Assembly: GCF_026151655.1 (NCBI RefSeq)
Contig: NZ_JAMQPN010000008.1
Coordinates: forward strand, 62,001-126,000
DNA: 64,000 nt
Source: Leptospira soteropolitanensis
GTDB lineage: Bacteria > Spirochaetota > Leptospiria > Leptospirales > Leptospiraceae
Direction: 5' to 3'
Shown here: positions 48,454 to 57,707 of the stretch, piece after piece
Layout: the number at the start of each line of letters is the position of its first letter
Numbering within the stretch: position 1 is the first letter of the stretch
Position numbers and translations under genes: made by a program
The notes under the pieces: generated by a model
Seen by the model: only the letters and a program-made list of their open reading frames with translations
Told to the model about the DNA's origin: nothing
Database searches by the model: none

Positions 48454-48848
48454 CAGAATCAATTTTAAGACACGTTTTAATTGTTGAGGATGAAGAAGAT
48501 ATTGTAGAAATTCTTCGAATTGCTCTGGAGTTTAATTCCGATTACCAGGTAAGTTTTGCCAAAACAGGACCAGAAGGATTACAAAAGGCAATTATTTTAC
48601 AACCCGACTTAATCTTGTTAGATGTTTTAATGCCAGGAATGAATGGAATGGAACTAATCGAAGAATTAAAAATTTTTCCAGAAACCAAAGAAATTCCTGT
48701 TGCTTTCATTACTTCACGCGTTTTAAAAAATGAAATTTTGGAATACCAGCGAAGAGGGGGTATCGGAGTGATCGAAAAACCCTTTGCCCCTCTTGAGATC
48801 GCCGATAAAATTCAAATTCTCTGGGAAGACTCAAAAAAAAATCGTTAG
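48450..48848 (+). CDS. Single-domain response regulator
   Basis: 132 residues forming only a receiver domain. The acidic pocket is VEDEED near 12-17, the phospho-acceptor is Asp58 in LILLDVLMPGMNG, and Lys is in IEKPFAP near 113. With no output domain it acts by protein contacts or in a phosphorelay. It overlaps its kinase by 4 nt and ends 2 nt from the convergent adenosine kinase stop. Confidence 0.93.
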   Translation: MTESILRHVLIVEDEEDIVEILRIALEFNSDYQVSFAKTGPEGLQKAIILQPDLILLDVLMPGMNGMELIEELKIFPETKEIPVAFITSRVLKNEILEYQRRGGIGVIEKPFAPLEIADKIQILWEDSKKNR

Positions 48849-48850
48849 TC

Positions 48851-49852
48851 TTATTTGTCGCTGAAGCCTTCCAAAATTTCGTCTTGTCTACCCATCAAAC
48901 GAACAGACAATCGAGGTCCTACTTCACAAACAATGCGAGAAGCGACATAGTTACCCCAACGTGCTGATTTTTGTGCAGAGTAACCTTGTGTTAATCCATA
49001 CAATACTCCCGCAGCAAAGGCATCACCAGCTCCCGTAGTATCAATTGGTTTTACAGGAAAACCTGGAACCAAAGTTATCTTTCCATTTTCAGCAACATAA
49101 GCTCCTTCTTTACCAGCAGTCATAAAAACCAAAGGACAAAGTTTGGAAATAAAGGTCACCGCTTCTTCTGCAGTTTTTGCACCGCTAATAGCTAAACCTT
49201 CTTCTGTATTACAAAAAATCACATCGACATATTCCTTTGTTAGGTGAATAAATTCTTCCCGCGAACGATTTACACAAAATGGGTCACTATAAGTAAAAGA
49301 AACCTTTACATTGTTTTCTTTAGCGACTTTCATAGTGAGTTCACTTGCTTTTTTGGTAGAATCGCCGTCCCACAAATAACCTTCCACATAAACAAATTTA
49401 CTTTTCTTTAAATTATCTACATCGATGTCATTTGGTCCAAGTGATGTTGATATCGCAAGATTGGTAAGCATAGTTCTTTCTGCATCAGGCGTAGTTAATA
49501 CAACGCAAGTTCCAGTATGACCATTTGAATCTGGTTTGGTTTCAAATAAAACACCTGCGTCTTCCATATCTTTTTTGTAAAATTCACCATAAGTATCATG
49601 GGTGACTTTTCCCGTGTAACAGCAGGTTCCACCTGAATTTGCAATGGCAATCATCGTGTTGGCAGCACTCCCACCGGAGCGAAGTTCTTTCTTTTCATCA
49701 TGAAGATCAGCAAGAATTTGACCTTGTCTGGATTCATCGACAAGAGTCATTACACCCTTAGTGATATTTTGTTTTTCTAAAAAATTGGGACTGATAAAGG
49801 CAATGATATCTACCAAGGCGTTCCCTACGCCGAATACGTCGTAATGCTTCAT
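48851..49852 (-). CDS. Adenosine kinase-like PfkB family kinase
   Basis: From ATG 49852 it has 333 residues. N-terminal YDVFGVGNALVDIIA, a middle GGSAANTMIAIANSGG, and the C-terminal PfkB motif DTTGAGDAFAAGVLYG with the catalytic Asp. This pattern matches bacterial adenosine kinases, which make AMP from adenosine; another nucleoside or sugar is possible. A frame 13 residues longer upstream has no family sequence. Divergent from the TonB-dependent receptor gene. Confidence 0.85.
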   Translation of the reverse strand: MKHYDVFGVGNALVDIIAFISPNFLEKQNITKGVMTLVDESRQGQILADLHDEKKELRSGGSAANTMIAIANSGGTCCYTGKVTHDTYGEFYKKDMEDAGVLFETKPDSNGHTGTCVVLTTPDAERTMLTNLAISTSLGPNDIDVDNLKKSKFVYVEGYLWDGDSTKKASELTMKVAKENNVKVSFTYSDPFCVNRSREEFIHLTKEYVDVIFCNTEEGLAISGAKTAEEAVTFISKLCPLVFMTAGKEGAYVAENGKITLVPGFPVKPIDTTGAGDAFAAGVLYGLTQGYSAQKSARWGNYVASRIVCEVGPRLSVRLMGRQDEILEGFSDK

Positions 49853-49934
49853 GGGGACAATGCTTTTTTCCTTTAGGGAATTGACACGCAATTTTCCTAA
49901 TTCAGTTTGGCAGGTACCGAGAAAATACTCTTCA

Positions 49935-52004
49935 ATGGTTTCCAGTTTCAGATTATCAATTCTGCTTTGTTTTAGTTTGACCCCTCTTACCCTTTTTGCT
50001 CAAAACAAAGATACAAAAGAAGTGGAGATTCGAGCAGGGATTGATGCCCAATCAAAAAATTCTAATTTTGCAAAAAACCCAACTGGGTTTCAAAAAGAAA
50101 TTGATTTAACACAAACAAACACCCGCTATATGAGCTTAGCAGACGTTCTCAACCGGGAAGCTGGAGTCCGAGTGAGGCAATATGGAGGACTTGGATCTTA
50201 TTCAACATTATCCTTACGTGGAACCAATCCCAACCAATCTAAAATATATTGGAATGGTGTTCCCATTAACAATTCAATGGGCGGCGAAATCAATTTAGCA
50301 GACCTTCCCTTTGATAATTTAGAAAAAATTGAAATCTATAAATCAGGAACTCCAGCAGGTTTTTCTGGATCTGCGATTGGAGGATCTATTAATTTAATAT
50401 CTAAATCAAAAATAGACAAACCAATCACAAGAATCAATTTGATGGGAGGGAGTTTTAAAACTGCAAAGGCAACTGTCACTCATATGGACCAATTTGCTAG
50501 TGGTTCTTATTTTGTGCAGGCACTCCAAGAAACATCCGACCAAAATTTTAGTTATCTCAATAACAAAGGCACTGTTTTATTTAATACTTACGATGATACG
50601 ATTGACACTCGTCGAAATGCCCAATTCCGCAAAACTGGATTTACAGGGAATCTCTCTCTTGAATTTGGAAAAACAAAAATCAACCTACTGAATGATTACA
50701 TTCACAGAAAACAAGGGTTACCTGGACCGGGAAACAGACAAACTGTTGCAGTAGAACGAGTATTCAGCAAACTTTCTTCTGCAATCACTACAGAAACGAA
50801 TGAATTTCTGCTACAAAATCTAACATTAGAAACAAAAACCTATGGAAACTTTTCAAAAGATGATTTTTTTGATCCTAAATCAGAGTTTAGTTTTGGAACC
50901 CCAAATGCGTATACCAAAACAAACCAATACGGTTTTCAACTCTCACCCACTTTATATTTACTAGAATACAATCAGATTTTCCGAACGTCTTTCCAAACAG
51001 AGCAAGAATTTTTTACGCGATATGAAAAACGATACAACCATGAAACGGAAAGAAAAGAACCCAAGAAACGTCGCGACACTTTAAGTGCTACCTTCCAAGA
51101 TGAAATCAGGCTTTTTTCCAACAGATTATTTTTAGTCCCTCAAGTTCGTTTTGAGCGGTATACGGATCGATTTGGTAAAGATGAAACAAGTGTCCGAAAC
51201 CAACTTCTAGATCTACTAACAGATGTTTTTTATGTTAGACAAGCTTTTACCAACCCAAGTTTCGGGATTAAAATCATTTGGATTAAAAAAGAAAATTTAG
51301 AATTTGGAACTTTGGGCAACATTAGCAAAGACTTTCGTATCCCCACCTTCTTAGAGTTATTTGGAGAAAGAGGCAGTATTGTAGGTAATACAAAACTAAG
51401 GCCAGAACAAAGTAGAAACGGAGATTTTGGGTTTTATCTTAACACGAAACCATTCACAAATTGGAAATTCCAATCAGATATTTCCATTTTTCAAAAACGA
51501 ATTTATGATATGATTTTGTTTTTACCGAATTCTCAATTTACTCTTAGGCCTGAAAATGTTGACCAAGCTCTCATTCGGGGTCTAGAAACAAGCCACAATA
51601 TGATTTGGAACAAAGGAATCAAATTTAACTTTAATTATACATACCAAGATGCAAAAAACTATTCTGAGTCACCGGCATTAAATGGAAAGTATCTACCTCT
51701 TCGATCAAAAAGCCAAGGTAGTGCCCTACTTGCACTTTTTAAAGAATTTGGAGAAATTGGATTGGAATACCAATACATTGGTGCTAATTTTCGAGATAGA
51801 ACCAACGAATATTTAGGATATCTTCCAGCACGACAATTTTGGAATTTGTATCTTCAATACATTCCTTATAAAAACTTAGAAACAGGTAACGAATTAGTTT
51901 TGGGATTCGAGGTTCGCAATTTAACGGACAAACGCGTAGAGGATCTGGTGGGATACCCATTGCCTGGTCGCAGTTATTATTTTACAGGGAGTTACCGATT
52001 CTAA
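49935..52004 (+). CDS. TonB-dependent outer-membrane receptor, BtuB-like
   Basis: From ATG 49935 it has 689 residues, starting with a signal peptide (SFRLSILLCFSLTPLTLFAQ). A plug domain follows: VEIRAG near the TonB box, then ADVLNREAGVRVRQYGG, SLRGTNPNQ and NLISKSK (about 60-190). A 22-strand barrel ends in FTGSYRF with terminal Phe. Size and plug are BtuB-like, so cobalamin uptake is a fair guess, but haem, siderophore or metal are possible. Its TAA overlaps the ATG of the next gene (TAATG), so the two are translationally linked. Confidence 0.85.
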   Translation: MVSSFRLSILLCFSLTPLTLFAQNKDTKEVEIRAGIDAQSKNSNFAKNPTGFQKEIDLTQTNTRYMSLADVLNREAGVRVRQYGGLGSYSTLSLRGTNPNQSKIYWNGVPINNSMGGEINLADLPFDNLEKIEIYKSGTPAGFSGSAIGGSINLISKSKIDKPITRINLMGGSFKTAKATVTHMDQFASGSYFVQALQETSDQNFSYLNNKGTVLFNTYDDTIDTRRNAQFRKTGFTGNLSLEFGKTKINLLNDYIHRKQGLPGPGNRQTVAVERVFSKLSSAITTETNEFLLQNLTLETKTYGNFSKDDFFDPKSEFSFGTPNAYTKTNQYGFQLSPTLYLLEYNQIFRTSFQTEQEFFTRYEKRYNHETERKEPKKRRDTLSATFQDEIRLFSNRLFLVPQVRFERYTDRFGKDETSVRNQLLDLLTDVFYVRQAFTNPSFGIKIIWIKKENLEFGTLGNISKDFRIPTFLELFGERGSIVGNTKLRPEQSRNGDFGFYLNTKPFTNWKFQSDISIFQKRIYDMILFLPNSQFTLRPENVDQALIRGLETSHNMIWNKGIKFNFNYTYQDAKNYSESPALNGKYLPLRSKSQGSALLALFKEFGEIGLEYQYIGANFRDRTNEYLGYLPARQFWNLYLQYIPYKNLETGNELVLGFEVRNLTDKRVEDLVGYPLPGRSYYFTGSYRF

Positions 52005-53575
52005 TGTTGATCAAAATCCATCGCTTTCTGAAATTAAGGCTAAAATATACCACCTCGCGGGTGTTATACGAATTACGGTTACTCGCCAAACGATGTTGGA
52101 TACGTAAACTTTCGTGGTTGTTATACGAATTACGGTTATTCACCAAACGATGTTGGATACATAAACTTTCGAGGGTGTTATACGAATTACGGTTATTCAC
52201 CAAACAATGTTGGATACATAAAATTTCGCGGGTGTTATACGAATTACAGTTACTCACCAAACGATGTTGGACACATAAAGTTTCGCGGGTGTTATACGAA
52301 TTACAGTTACTCACCAAACGATGTTGGACACATAAAGTTTCGCGGTTGTTATACGAATTACGGTTACTCGCCAAACGATGTTGGATTTACAAATCTTCGC
52401 GGGTGTTAAATGCAGTGCGAATATTTCCCATATTATTTCTTCATCTTCATTGTTCGCAATTGGAAATTGAAAAACCAAACCTTTTTCAATTTTTGTTTTT
52501 GTCCGCTTCTCCAACTTCAGTAGGTGTTGTGACTTCTGATTTTGCCAGTGGAGGGAGGTTCAAAACGTTTGAACCAAACTCATTTACAACCTTTCCTGCT
52601 TCGATCCCAATTCATTCTGATGCAGTAGGACGATATTCCAATGATAGAGTGTTTATAGTCAATCGTTTGAATCGTGATAACATCCAAGTATTAAACCCAC
52701 AATTTGGCTTTACAACTGAACAGGAATTTAGTGTAGGACAAGGGAAGAACCCACAAGACATTTCCGTATGGAACGATAAATATTTTATCAGTTTATACAA
52801 TTCAGATGAATTGGCTATTTATTCGAGATCCAATGCAACAAAAGTGGGTGGTGTTTCTTTCAGTTCCCTAAAGGAAACATTTTCTACATCTGGAGTTCCT
52901 GATAGCTCAGTGGAAGCATCCTATATGATTCAAGAAGGATCAAGTTTATTTGTATTATTACAACGATTAGATAGAAACGATGCATCAGGTTATTTACCAC
53001 CTAACTCAGATTCTTATTTAGTTGAAGTCGATATGGATTTGAATCAAATTAGAACAGTTTATACCCTCCCTTTTAGAAACCCAAGTTCCAAAATCCAAAA
53101 ACTAAATCTGTTTGGAGAACCTCACTTGGTTTTTTCTTGTGTAGGCCGAGTTGGTTTTATTTCACAAATTGATGCTGGAATCATAGCTTTTCGTTTAACC
53201 ACTAGACAATTTCATCCGAACCGTTTATTTGCAGAAGAAACTGCTGGCGGCGATATCCTTGCTTTCCAAATTAAAAATGACGAATTAGGCTTTGCTGCTG
53301 TTCTGGATTCTAAGTTTACAAAGACGATCCAAGCCTTTCGTCCAAGAACTGGCGAACGTCTTGGTACATTATTAGAAATCCCTGGAAATATTGGAATTAG
53401 TCTCTCCGGATTGTTACTTACCAATGAAGGTAAATTGTTGGTTGGCTCTACCGATTTTACAAGACCAGGAATTTATGTTTATGACTCCAATCTTGGAAAT
53501 GTTCTTTTAAATCCTGTACCAAGTTCGGTGGAACTGACACCTTTCGATATCTTCCAGTTGCAAAATCTACAATAA
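52004..53575 (+). CDS. Predicted beta-propeller lipoprotein, with tandem repeats at its 5' end
   Basis: The longest frame (523 residues) starts at ATG 52004 inside TAATG with the receptor stop. Its first 130 residues are translations of a 57-bp tandem array (basic Leu-rich 19-residue units). The array ends at GTG 52403, after which a short hydrophobic signal and Cys (FLHLHC, codon 52451) look like a lipoprotein start. The remaining 370 residues repeat four-stranded propeller-like motifs (GKNPQDISVWNDKYFISLY). Either start is possible; I think the GTG at 52403 is the real one for the export signal. The pair with the receptor resembles BtuB/BtuG of Bacteroides. Confidence 0.7.
   Translation: MLIKIHRFLKLRLKYTTSRVLYELRLLAKRCWIRKLSWLLYELRLFTKRCWIHKLSRVLYELRLFTKQCWIHKISRVLYELQLLTKRCWTHKVSRVLYELQLLTKRCWTHKVSRLLYELRLLAKRCWIYKSSRVLNAVRIFPILFLHLHCSQLEIEKPNLFQFLFLSASPTSVGVVTSDFASGGRFKTFEPNSFTTFPASIPIHSDAVGRYSNDRVFIVNRLNRDNIQVLNPQFGFTTEQEFSVGQGKNPQDISVWNDKYFISLYNSDELAIYSRSNATKVGGVSFSSLKETFSTSGVPDSSVEASYMIQEGSSLFVLLQRLDRNDASGYLPPNSDSYLVEVDMDLNQIRTVYTLPFRNPSSKIQKLNLFGEPHLVFSCVGRVGFISQIDAGIIAFRLTTRQFHPNRLFAEETAGGDILAFQIKNDELGFAAVLDSKFTKTIQAFRPRTGERLGTLLEIPGNIGISLSGLLLTNEGKLLVGSTDFTRPGIYVYDSNLGNVLLNPVPSSVELTPFDIFQLQNLQ
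52055..52408 (+). repeat. Six tandem 57-bp repeats (VNTR-like array) plus a partial unit
   Basis: The word TTATACGAAT recurs at 52064, 52121, 52178, 52235, 52292 and 52349, exactly 57 bp apart, and a degenerate seventh unit begins at 52406. Units 4 and 5 are identical; the outer units 1 and 6 share variants. 57 is a multiple of three, so all frames stay open through the array except the one with a TAA. Each unit carries an in-frame GTG after TCGCGG. There are no spacers, so it is not CRISPR. Copy number is likely to vary between strains. Confidence 0.95.
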
Positions 53576-53610
53576 ATCCCAAAGTGGAAAAAGACAGGGG
53601 AATCTAATTT

Positions 53611-55263
53611 ATGTTAACTCTAAAGAAAAATTCAAAAGGCCCATTGACCAAACAAGTTTTACTCATCATTTTAGATGGAGTTGGGTTTACGGAAAAAGGT
53701 TATGAAAATGGGAATGCCGTTGCCAAAGCCAAGATGCCTGTCTTAAAAGGACTTTGGAAAACGGAACCAACTGTATTATTAAAAGCACACGGAACAGCAG
53801 TAGGTATGCCAAGTGACGATGATATGGGCAACTCAGAAGTTGGTCACAATGTTTTAGGATCTGGACGGATTTTTGATCAAGGAGCTAAATTAGTTTCTCA
53901 ATCAATCGAAAATGGAAGTTTGTTTGCAGGCCCTATTTGGAAAAAATGTATATCCAATTGTAAATCTAATCACTCCACCTTTCATTTCCTGGGGTTGTTC
54001 TCAGATGGGAACGTCCACAGTCATATCGATCACTTAAAAGCCCTAATAGACAACGCGATCAAGGAAGACGTAAAAAAAATTCGATTACACATTCTTCTTG
54101 ATGGTAGAGATGTTCCCGAAAAATCAGCGTTAGACTATCTTATCCCGTTTGAAGAATATCTAGATACATATCGTAAAAATGGAATCGATATCCAAATCGC
54201 ATCTGGTGGTGGACGTATGGAACTTACGATGGACCGTTACGATGCTGATTGGTCAATGGTGGAAAGAGGTTGGAATCATCATGTCGAAGGAGAAGGTCGA
54301 ACTTTTCCTTCTGCCAAGGATGCAATTGATACTTTCCGAAAAGAAAACCCTGCTGTTATTGATCAGTATTTGCCTGGATTTGTGATTAGTGATACAAACG
54401 GCAAACCAGTTGGCAAAGTGGAAGACAATGACTCTGTCGTATTTTTCAACTTTCGTGGTGACCGAGCGATTGAAATCTCTAGAGCGTTTACAGAAGAAAC
54501 ACTAACCACCTTTAATAGAAAACGATTTCCAAAAATTGAATTTGCTGGGATGATGCAATACGACGGAGACCTCTTTATCCCCAAACAATACTTAGTTGCT
54601 CCTCCTGCAATCGATAGAACTATGGGCGAGTATTTTGCAAATGAAGGAGTGGCTCAGTATGCTCTTTCTGAAACACAAAAGTATGGACATGTAACATTTT
54701 TTTGGAATGGAAATAGGTCTGGATATTTTAATCAAACATTGGAAACTTACGAAGAAGTAAAATCCGACATTATCCCATTTGACCAAAAACCAGAAATGAA
54801 AGCAAAAGAAATCACTGACAATTTGGTTCTGGCTTTAACTTCTCACAAATTCCCATTTTTAAGAGTTAACTATGCTAACGGAGATATGGTGGGCCATACT
54901 GGTAATATGGATGCAACCGTTCGTGGTCTGGAATATTTAGATGTATGTTTAGAGCGAGTTAAAAAAATCTGCGATGAAACAGGAACTGTCCTATGTATTA
55001 CCGCAGATCATGGAAATGCAGACGAAATGTATCAGCTAAATAAAAAAGGTACGGCAGAAACTACGAAAGTTGGAAAGCCAGTTCCAAAAACAAGTCACAC
55101 ACTCAATCCAGTGCAATTCGTTCTTTATGATCCGAAAGGAAAAATTAAACTCAATCAAAACTTAAATGAAAAAGGTTTAGCCAACGTAGCAGCTACCATG
55201 ATGGATCTTTTAGGCTTTGAAGCACCGGAAGGATACCATCCAAGTCTAATACAAAGAGATTAA
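53611..55263 (+). CDS. gpmI: 2,3-bisphosphoglycerate-independent phosphoglycerate mutase
   Basis: 550 residues of the alkaline phosphatase superfamily. Catalytic Ser lies in [17 protein letters not shown] near residue 70, after [10 protein letters not shown] with the first metal Asp. The C-terminal metal site is [15 protein letters not shown], and [10 protein letters not shown] lies in between. It interconverts 3- and 2-phosphoglycerate in glycolysis using two Mn ions. Length is a bit above the usual 510. It follows the propeller gene by 35 nt, and the next gene starts 14 nt after it. Confidence 0.95.
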   Translation: MLTLKKNSKGPLTKQVLLIILDGVGFTEKGYENGNAVAKAKMPVLKGLWKTEPTVLLKAHGTAVGMPSDDDMGNSEVGHNVLGSGRIFDQGAKLVSQSIENGSLFAGPIWKKCISNCKSNHSTFHFLGLFSDGNVHSHIDHLKALIDNAIKEDVKKIRLHILLDGRDVPEKSALDYLIPFEEYLDTYRKNGIDIQIASGGGRMELTMDRYDADWSMVERGWNHHVEGEGRTFPSAKDAIDTFRKENPAVIDQYLPGFVISDTNGKPVGKVEDNDSVVFFNFRGDRAIEISRAFTEETLTTFNRKRFPKIEFAGMMQYDGDLFIPKQYLVAPPAIDRTMGEYFANEGVAQYALSETQKYGHVTFFWNGNRSGYFNQTLETYEEVKSDIIPFDQKPEMKAKEITDNLVLALTSHKFPFLRVNYANGDMVGHTGNMDATVRGLEYLDVCLERVKKICDETGTVLCITADHGNADEMYQLNKKGTAETTKVGKPVPKTSHTLNPVQFVLYDPKGKIKLNQNLNEKGLANVAATMMDLLGFEAPEGYHPSLIQRD

Positions 55264-55277
55264 GTTTCTAACGTAAC

Positions 55278-57326
55278 ATGCAATTTCGGATTATTATTGG
55301 GTTTCTATTCAGTTTATTTTTGATTCACTGTGCAGAGCCCGAAATCGGTTCCTTCTCAGAAGAAACTAAAGAAAAAATCAGAAAGAAAATCAAACAAGAA
55401 GGTTTCCAGGGGGTTGTTCTCATTTCCCAAGATGAAAACATCCTCTTTCGAGAATCCATTTATCCTGGTAAAAAAAGAAAAAGTGCACAACTTTATAAAA
55501 AACATAATTTCCCGTTAGGTGAATCAACAAAAACTTTTACGGCATATGCAATTCATATATTGGAAGAAGAGAAAAAAATTTCTTTAACAGATCCAGTTTC
55601 AAAACATTTAAAGTGGTTTCCTCATTCCAAAGTAACTATAGGCCATCTATTACGTCACACTTCAGGCCTACCTAAAATTATAGAGTTCTTACCATATTTT
55701 GACTTAGAAAAAGGCAATTTAAAACGGGATGATGTAAAAAACTATTTTTTGAATTCCAAACTAAAACCTGCATTTCCTCCTGGTGAGTATTGGAAGTATA
55801 GTCGACTCGATTATCTCTTATTATCCTACATAATAGAAAAAACATCAGGAGCGTCCTATTCACAATTTCTAAAAGAAAGAATTTTTACTCCGCTTGGATT
55901 ACAAAACACCAATGTAGATTCTAATGATGTACTAATTGGCAATAGCGGAATTTACTCGACTCCAGAGGATCTTGTGATTTTTAATCGGGAACTTAAAAAA
56001 CCGAAACTAATCTCAAAACAATTTAGAGATACAATGCTCAAAAAAACAGTTTTATCTGACTCCATCTCAGAAGACCCCATTGCATTTGGAGAAGGAGTAT
56101 TTGTTGGTGATTATTTTTACTGGACTTATGGTAAAGTAAAAGGTATATCGAATTTTGTATATCATGACTTAAAAAGTAGAATTTTCATAACAATCGTTAG
56201 TCCCTATGGCAAAAGTAAGGGAGATTTATCTTCAGTAAAATCAGCTCTGACTGAAATCATTTTTGAAGCTAAAAAATTAAATCTTAAAAAGAAAACCAAT
56301 CTTCCAAACGAAATCTATATAGAAGATCTAATGAAGGAAGAAAAAGTTCCCTCTTTAGGTATTGCAGTTTTTAAGAACTATACCTTAAGTTGGAAAAAAA
56401 TGTATGGAACAAAATCTCAACATACATTATTTCGTGCAGGATCTCTTTCGAAAACTATGACTGCAACCGCAACACTTCGATTAGTTGAATCAAATCAATT
56501 AGATTTATATTCCAATTGGATAGGAAAACTAAAACAATTCAAAGTCTCTGTACCTAAAGGAAAAAAAAGATCTATTGTAAATCTTGATCTATTGCTTTCA
56601 CACACCAGCGGACTTACAGAAAAAGGAAACTGGGATGATCCAATCAACTCAGGAAAAAAACATTTGCGTGAATTAAAAGATATAAATACAACCAAAGGAA
56701 ATGGGTTAAAGTTATATTACAAACCAGGAACTAAGTCGAGATATTCAGGAGGAGGATATAGCATTGTACAAGAAATACTCACCGAAAGAACAGGAAAATC
56801 ATTTCAAAACCTAATGTCTGAAATTGTGTTCCAACCCCTACACATGAATCGTAGTACATTCCGTCAAAACCTAACAACTAATGATGACCGCTGTGATGGG
56901 TATGACGAACAAGGAAATCTATTACCGCAAAAAACCTTTGTTACACCAGAACTTTCCTCCGGAGGACTTTGGACAACACCTGAAGAAGTTGGCCTCCTGT
57001 TTGCGGAAGTGGCAAAAGCAAAACAAGGCAAATCGGACTTTCTTACAAAAGAATCGGCAGAATATTTACTTTCTCCTAAAATGAGTGCAGCCAATCTTAC
57101 AGTTCACGCGCTCGTGGCCCACGGATTTTTCTTAAACCGTACCGGAAAGACAGAATATTTTTTTCACGGTGGTCACACAAAGGGACATAAGTCACTTGCT
57201 CTATTTAACGCTGAAAAAGGTTATGGTGTGGTCATTATGACCAATTCGGAAAATGGTTCCAAACTGATTTGGCGGATTCTTAGATCCATCTCGGTTGAAG
57301 AAAAATGGGACAAGTTTGTGAATTAA
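55278..57326 (+). CDS. Tandem serine hydrolase (beta-lactamase fold), first domain inactive-looking
   Basis: 682 residues. The signal ends in FLIHC, a lipobox with His before Cys. Two beta-lactamase-like domains follow. In the first, the FPLGESTKTFTA block aligns with the usual GSxSK, so the nucleophilic Ser is Glu82 while Lys85 remains. The second has an intact AGSLSKTMTA (Ser389, Lys392), a SRYSGGGYS Tyr motif and FFHGGHTKG near 625. So one domain is probably active and the other may bind or regulate. It lies 14 nt after gpmI. Confidence 0.85.
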   Translation: MQFRIIIGFLFSLFLIHCAEPEIGSFSEETKEKIRKKIKQEGFQGVVLISQDENILFRESIYPGKKRKSAQLYKKHNFPLGESTKTFTAYAIHILEEEKKISLTDPVSKHLKWFPHSKVTIGHLLRHTSGLPKIIEFLPYFDLEKGNLKRDDVKNYFLNSKLKPAFPPGEYWKYSRLDYLLLSYIIEKTSGASYSQFLKERIFTPLGLQNTNVDSNDVLIGNSGIYSTPEDLVIFNRELKKPKLISKQFRDTMLKKTVLSDSISEDPIAFGEGVFVGDYFYWTYGKVKGISNFVYHDLKSRIFITIVSPYGKSKGDLSSVKSALTEIIFEAKKLNLKKKTNLPNEIYIEDLMKEEKVPSLGIAVFKNYTLSWKKMYGTKSQHTLFRAGSLSKTMTATATLRLVESNQLDLYSNWIGKLKQFKVSVPKGKKRSIVNLDLLLSHTSGLTEKGNWDDPINSGKKHLRELKDINTTKGNGLKLYYKPGTKSRYSGGGYSIVQEILTERTGKSFQNLMSEIVFQPLHMNRSTFRQNLTTNDDRCDGYDEQGNLLPQKTFVTPELSSGGLWTTPEEVGLLFAEVAKAKQGKSDFLTKESAEYLLSPKMSAANLTVHALVAHGFFLNRTGKTEYFFHGGHTKGHKSLALFNAEKGYGVVIMTNSENGSKLIWRILRSISVEEKWDKFVN

Positions 57327-57370
57327 TCTATTGACCAATTTCCAAAATTAGCTATTCTCAAATCGGTTCA

Positions 57371-57706
57371 ATGGAATATACAGAATCTAAATCTAACGGC
57401 ATTGTTGTTCTGAAATTATTTGGCAACTTAGATATGTTAAATGCCGGTATTCTGAAAGAACGTATCAAAGAATCTGCGTCGCAAGAGGAACACCGTTTTA
57501 TCTTCGATTTGGAAGGTGTGAGTTTCATAGATTCTTCTGGGTTTGGCCTCATCATGTCCCTCAACGATAAACTATCAGAGTTAGGTGGGGGTTTAAGAAT
57601 TGTTAACGTATCCAAGACTATCAGGCAAATATTCCGAATTTCGAAAATTTCTTCCGTAATTCAAATCTTTGAAAGCACGGAAGAGGCGATTAATTCCTTC
57701 AAATAA
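57371..57706 (+). CDS. STAS-domain anti-sigma factor antagonist
   Basis: 111 residues, a single STAS domain with the phosphorylation region FIDSSGFGLIMSL near 55-67 and a normal C-terminal helix. It is the second such gene in the window. It faces the large SpoIIE phosphatase gene, with stops 1 nt apart, so they may form a signalling pair. A partner anti-sigma kinase is not in the window. Confidence 0.9.
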   Translation: MEYTESKSNGIVVLKLFGNLDMLNAGILKERIKESASQEEHRFIFDLEGVSFIDSSGFGLIMSLNDKLSELGGGLRIVNVSKTIRQIFRISKISSVIQIFESTEEAINSFK

Positions 57707-57707
57707 A

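Noticed and set aside
49881..49909. TTGACA on the plus strand upstream of the TonB-dependent receptor
   Set aside because: No acceptable -10 element lies 16-18 nt downstream, and I see no cobalamin riboswitch structure in the short gap.
52064..52073. loxP-like sequence (TTATACGAAT) in each repeat unit
   Set aside because: The match is short and lacks the facing inverted arm and 8-bp core of a recombinase site.
51982..52374. Minus-strand open frame of 130 codons over the repeats
   Set aside because: It exists only because 57 is a multiple of three and the array has no stop in that frame; no ribosome site or family sequence.
52055..52408. CRISPR array
   Set aside because: The 57-bp units are directly adjacent with no spacers, and no cas genes are near.
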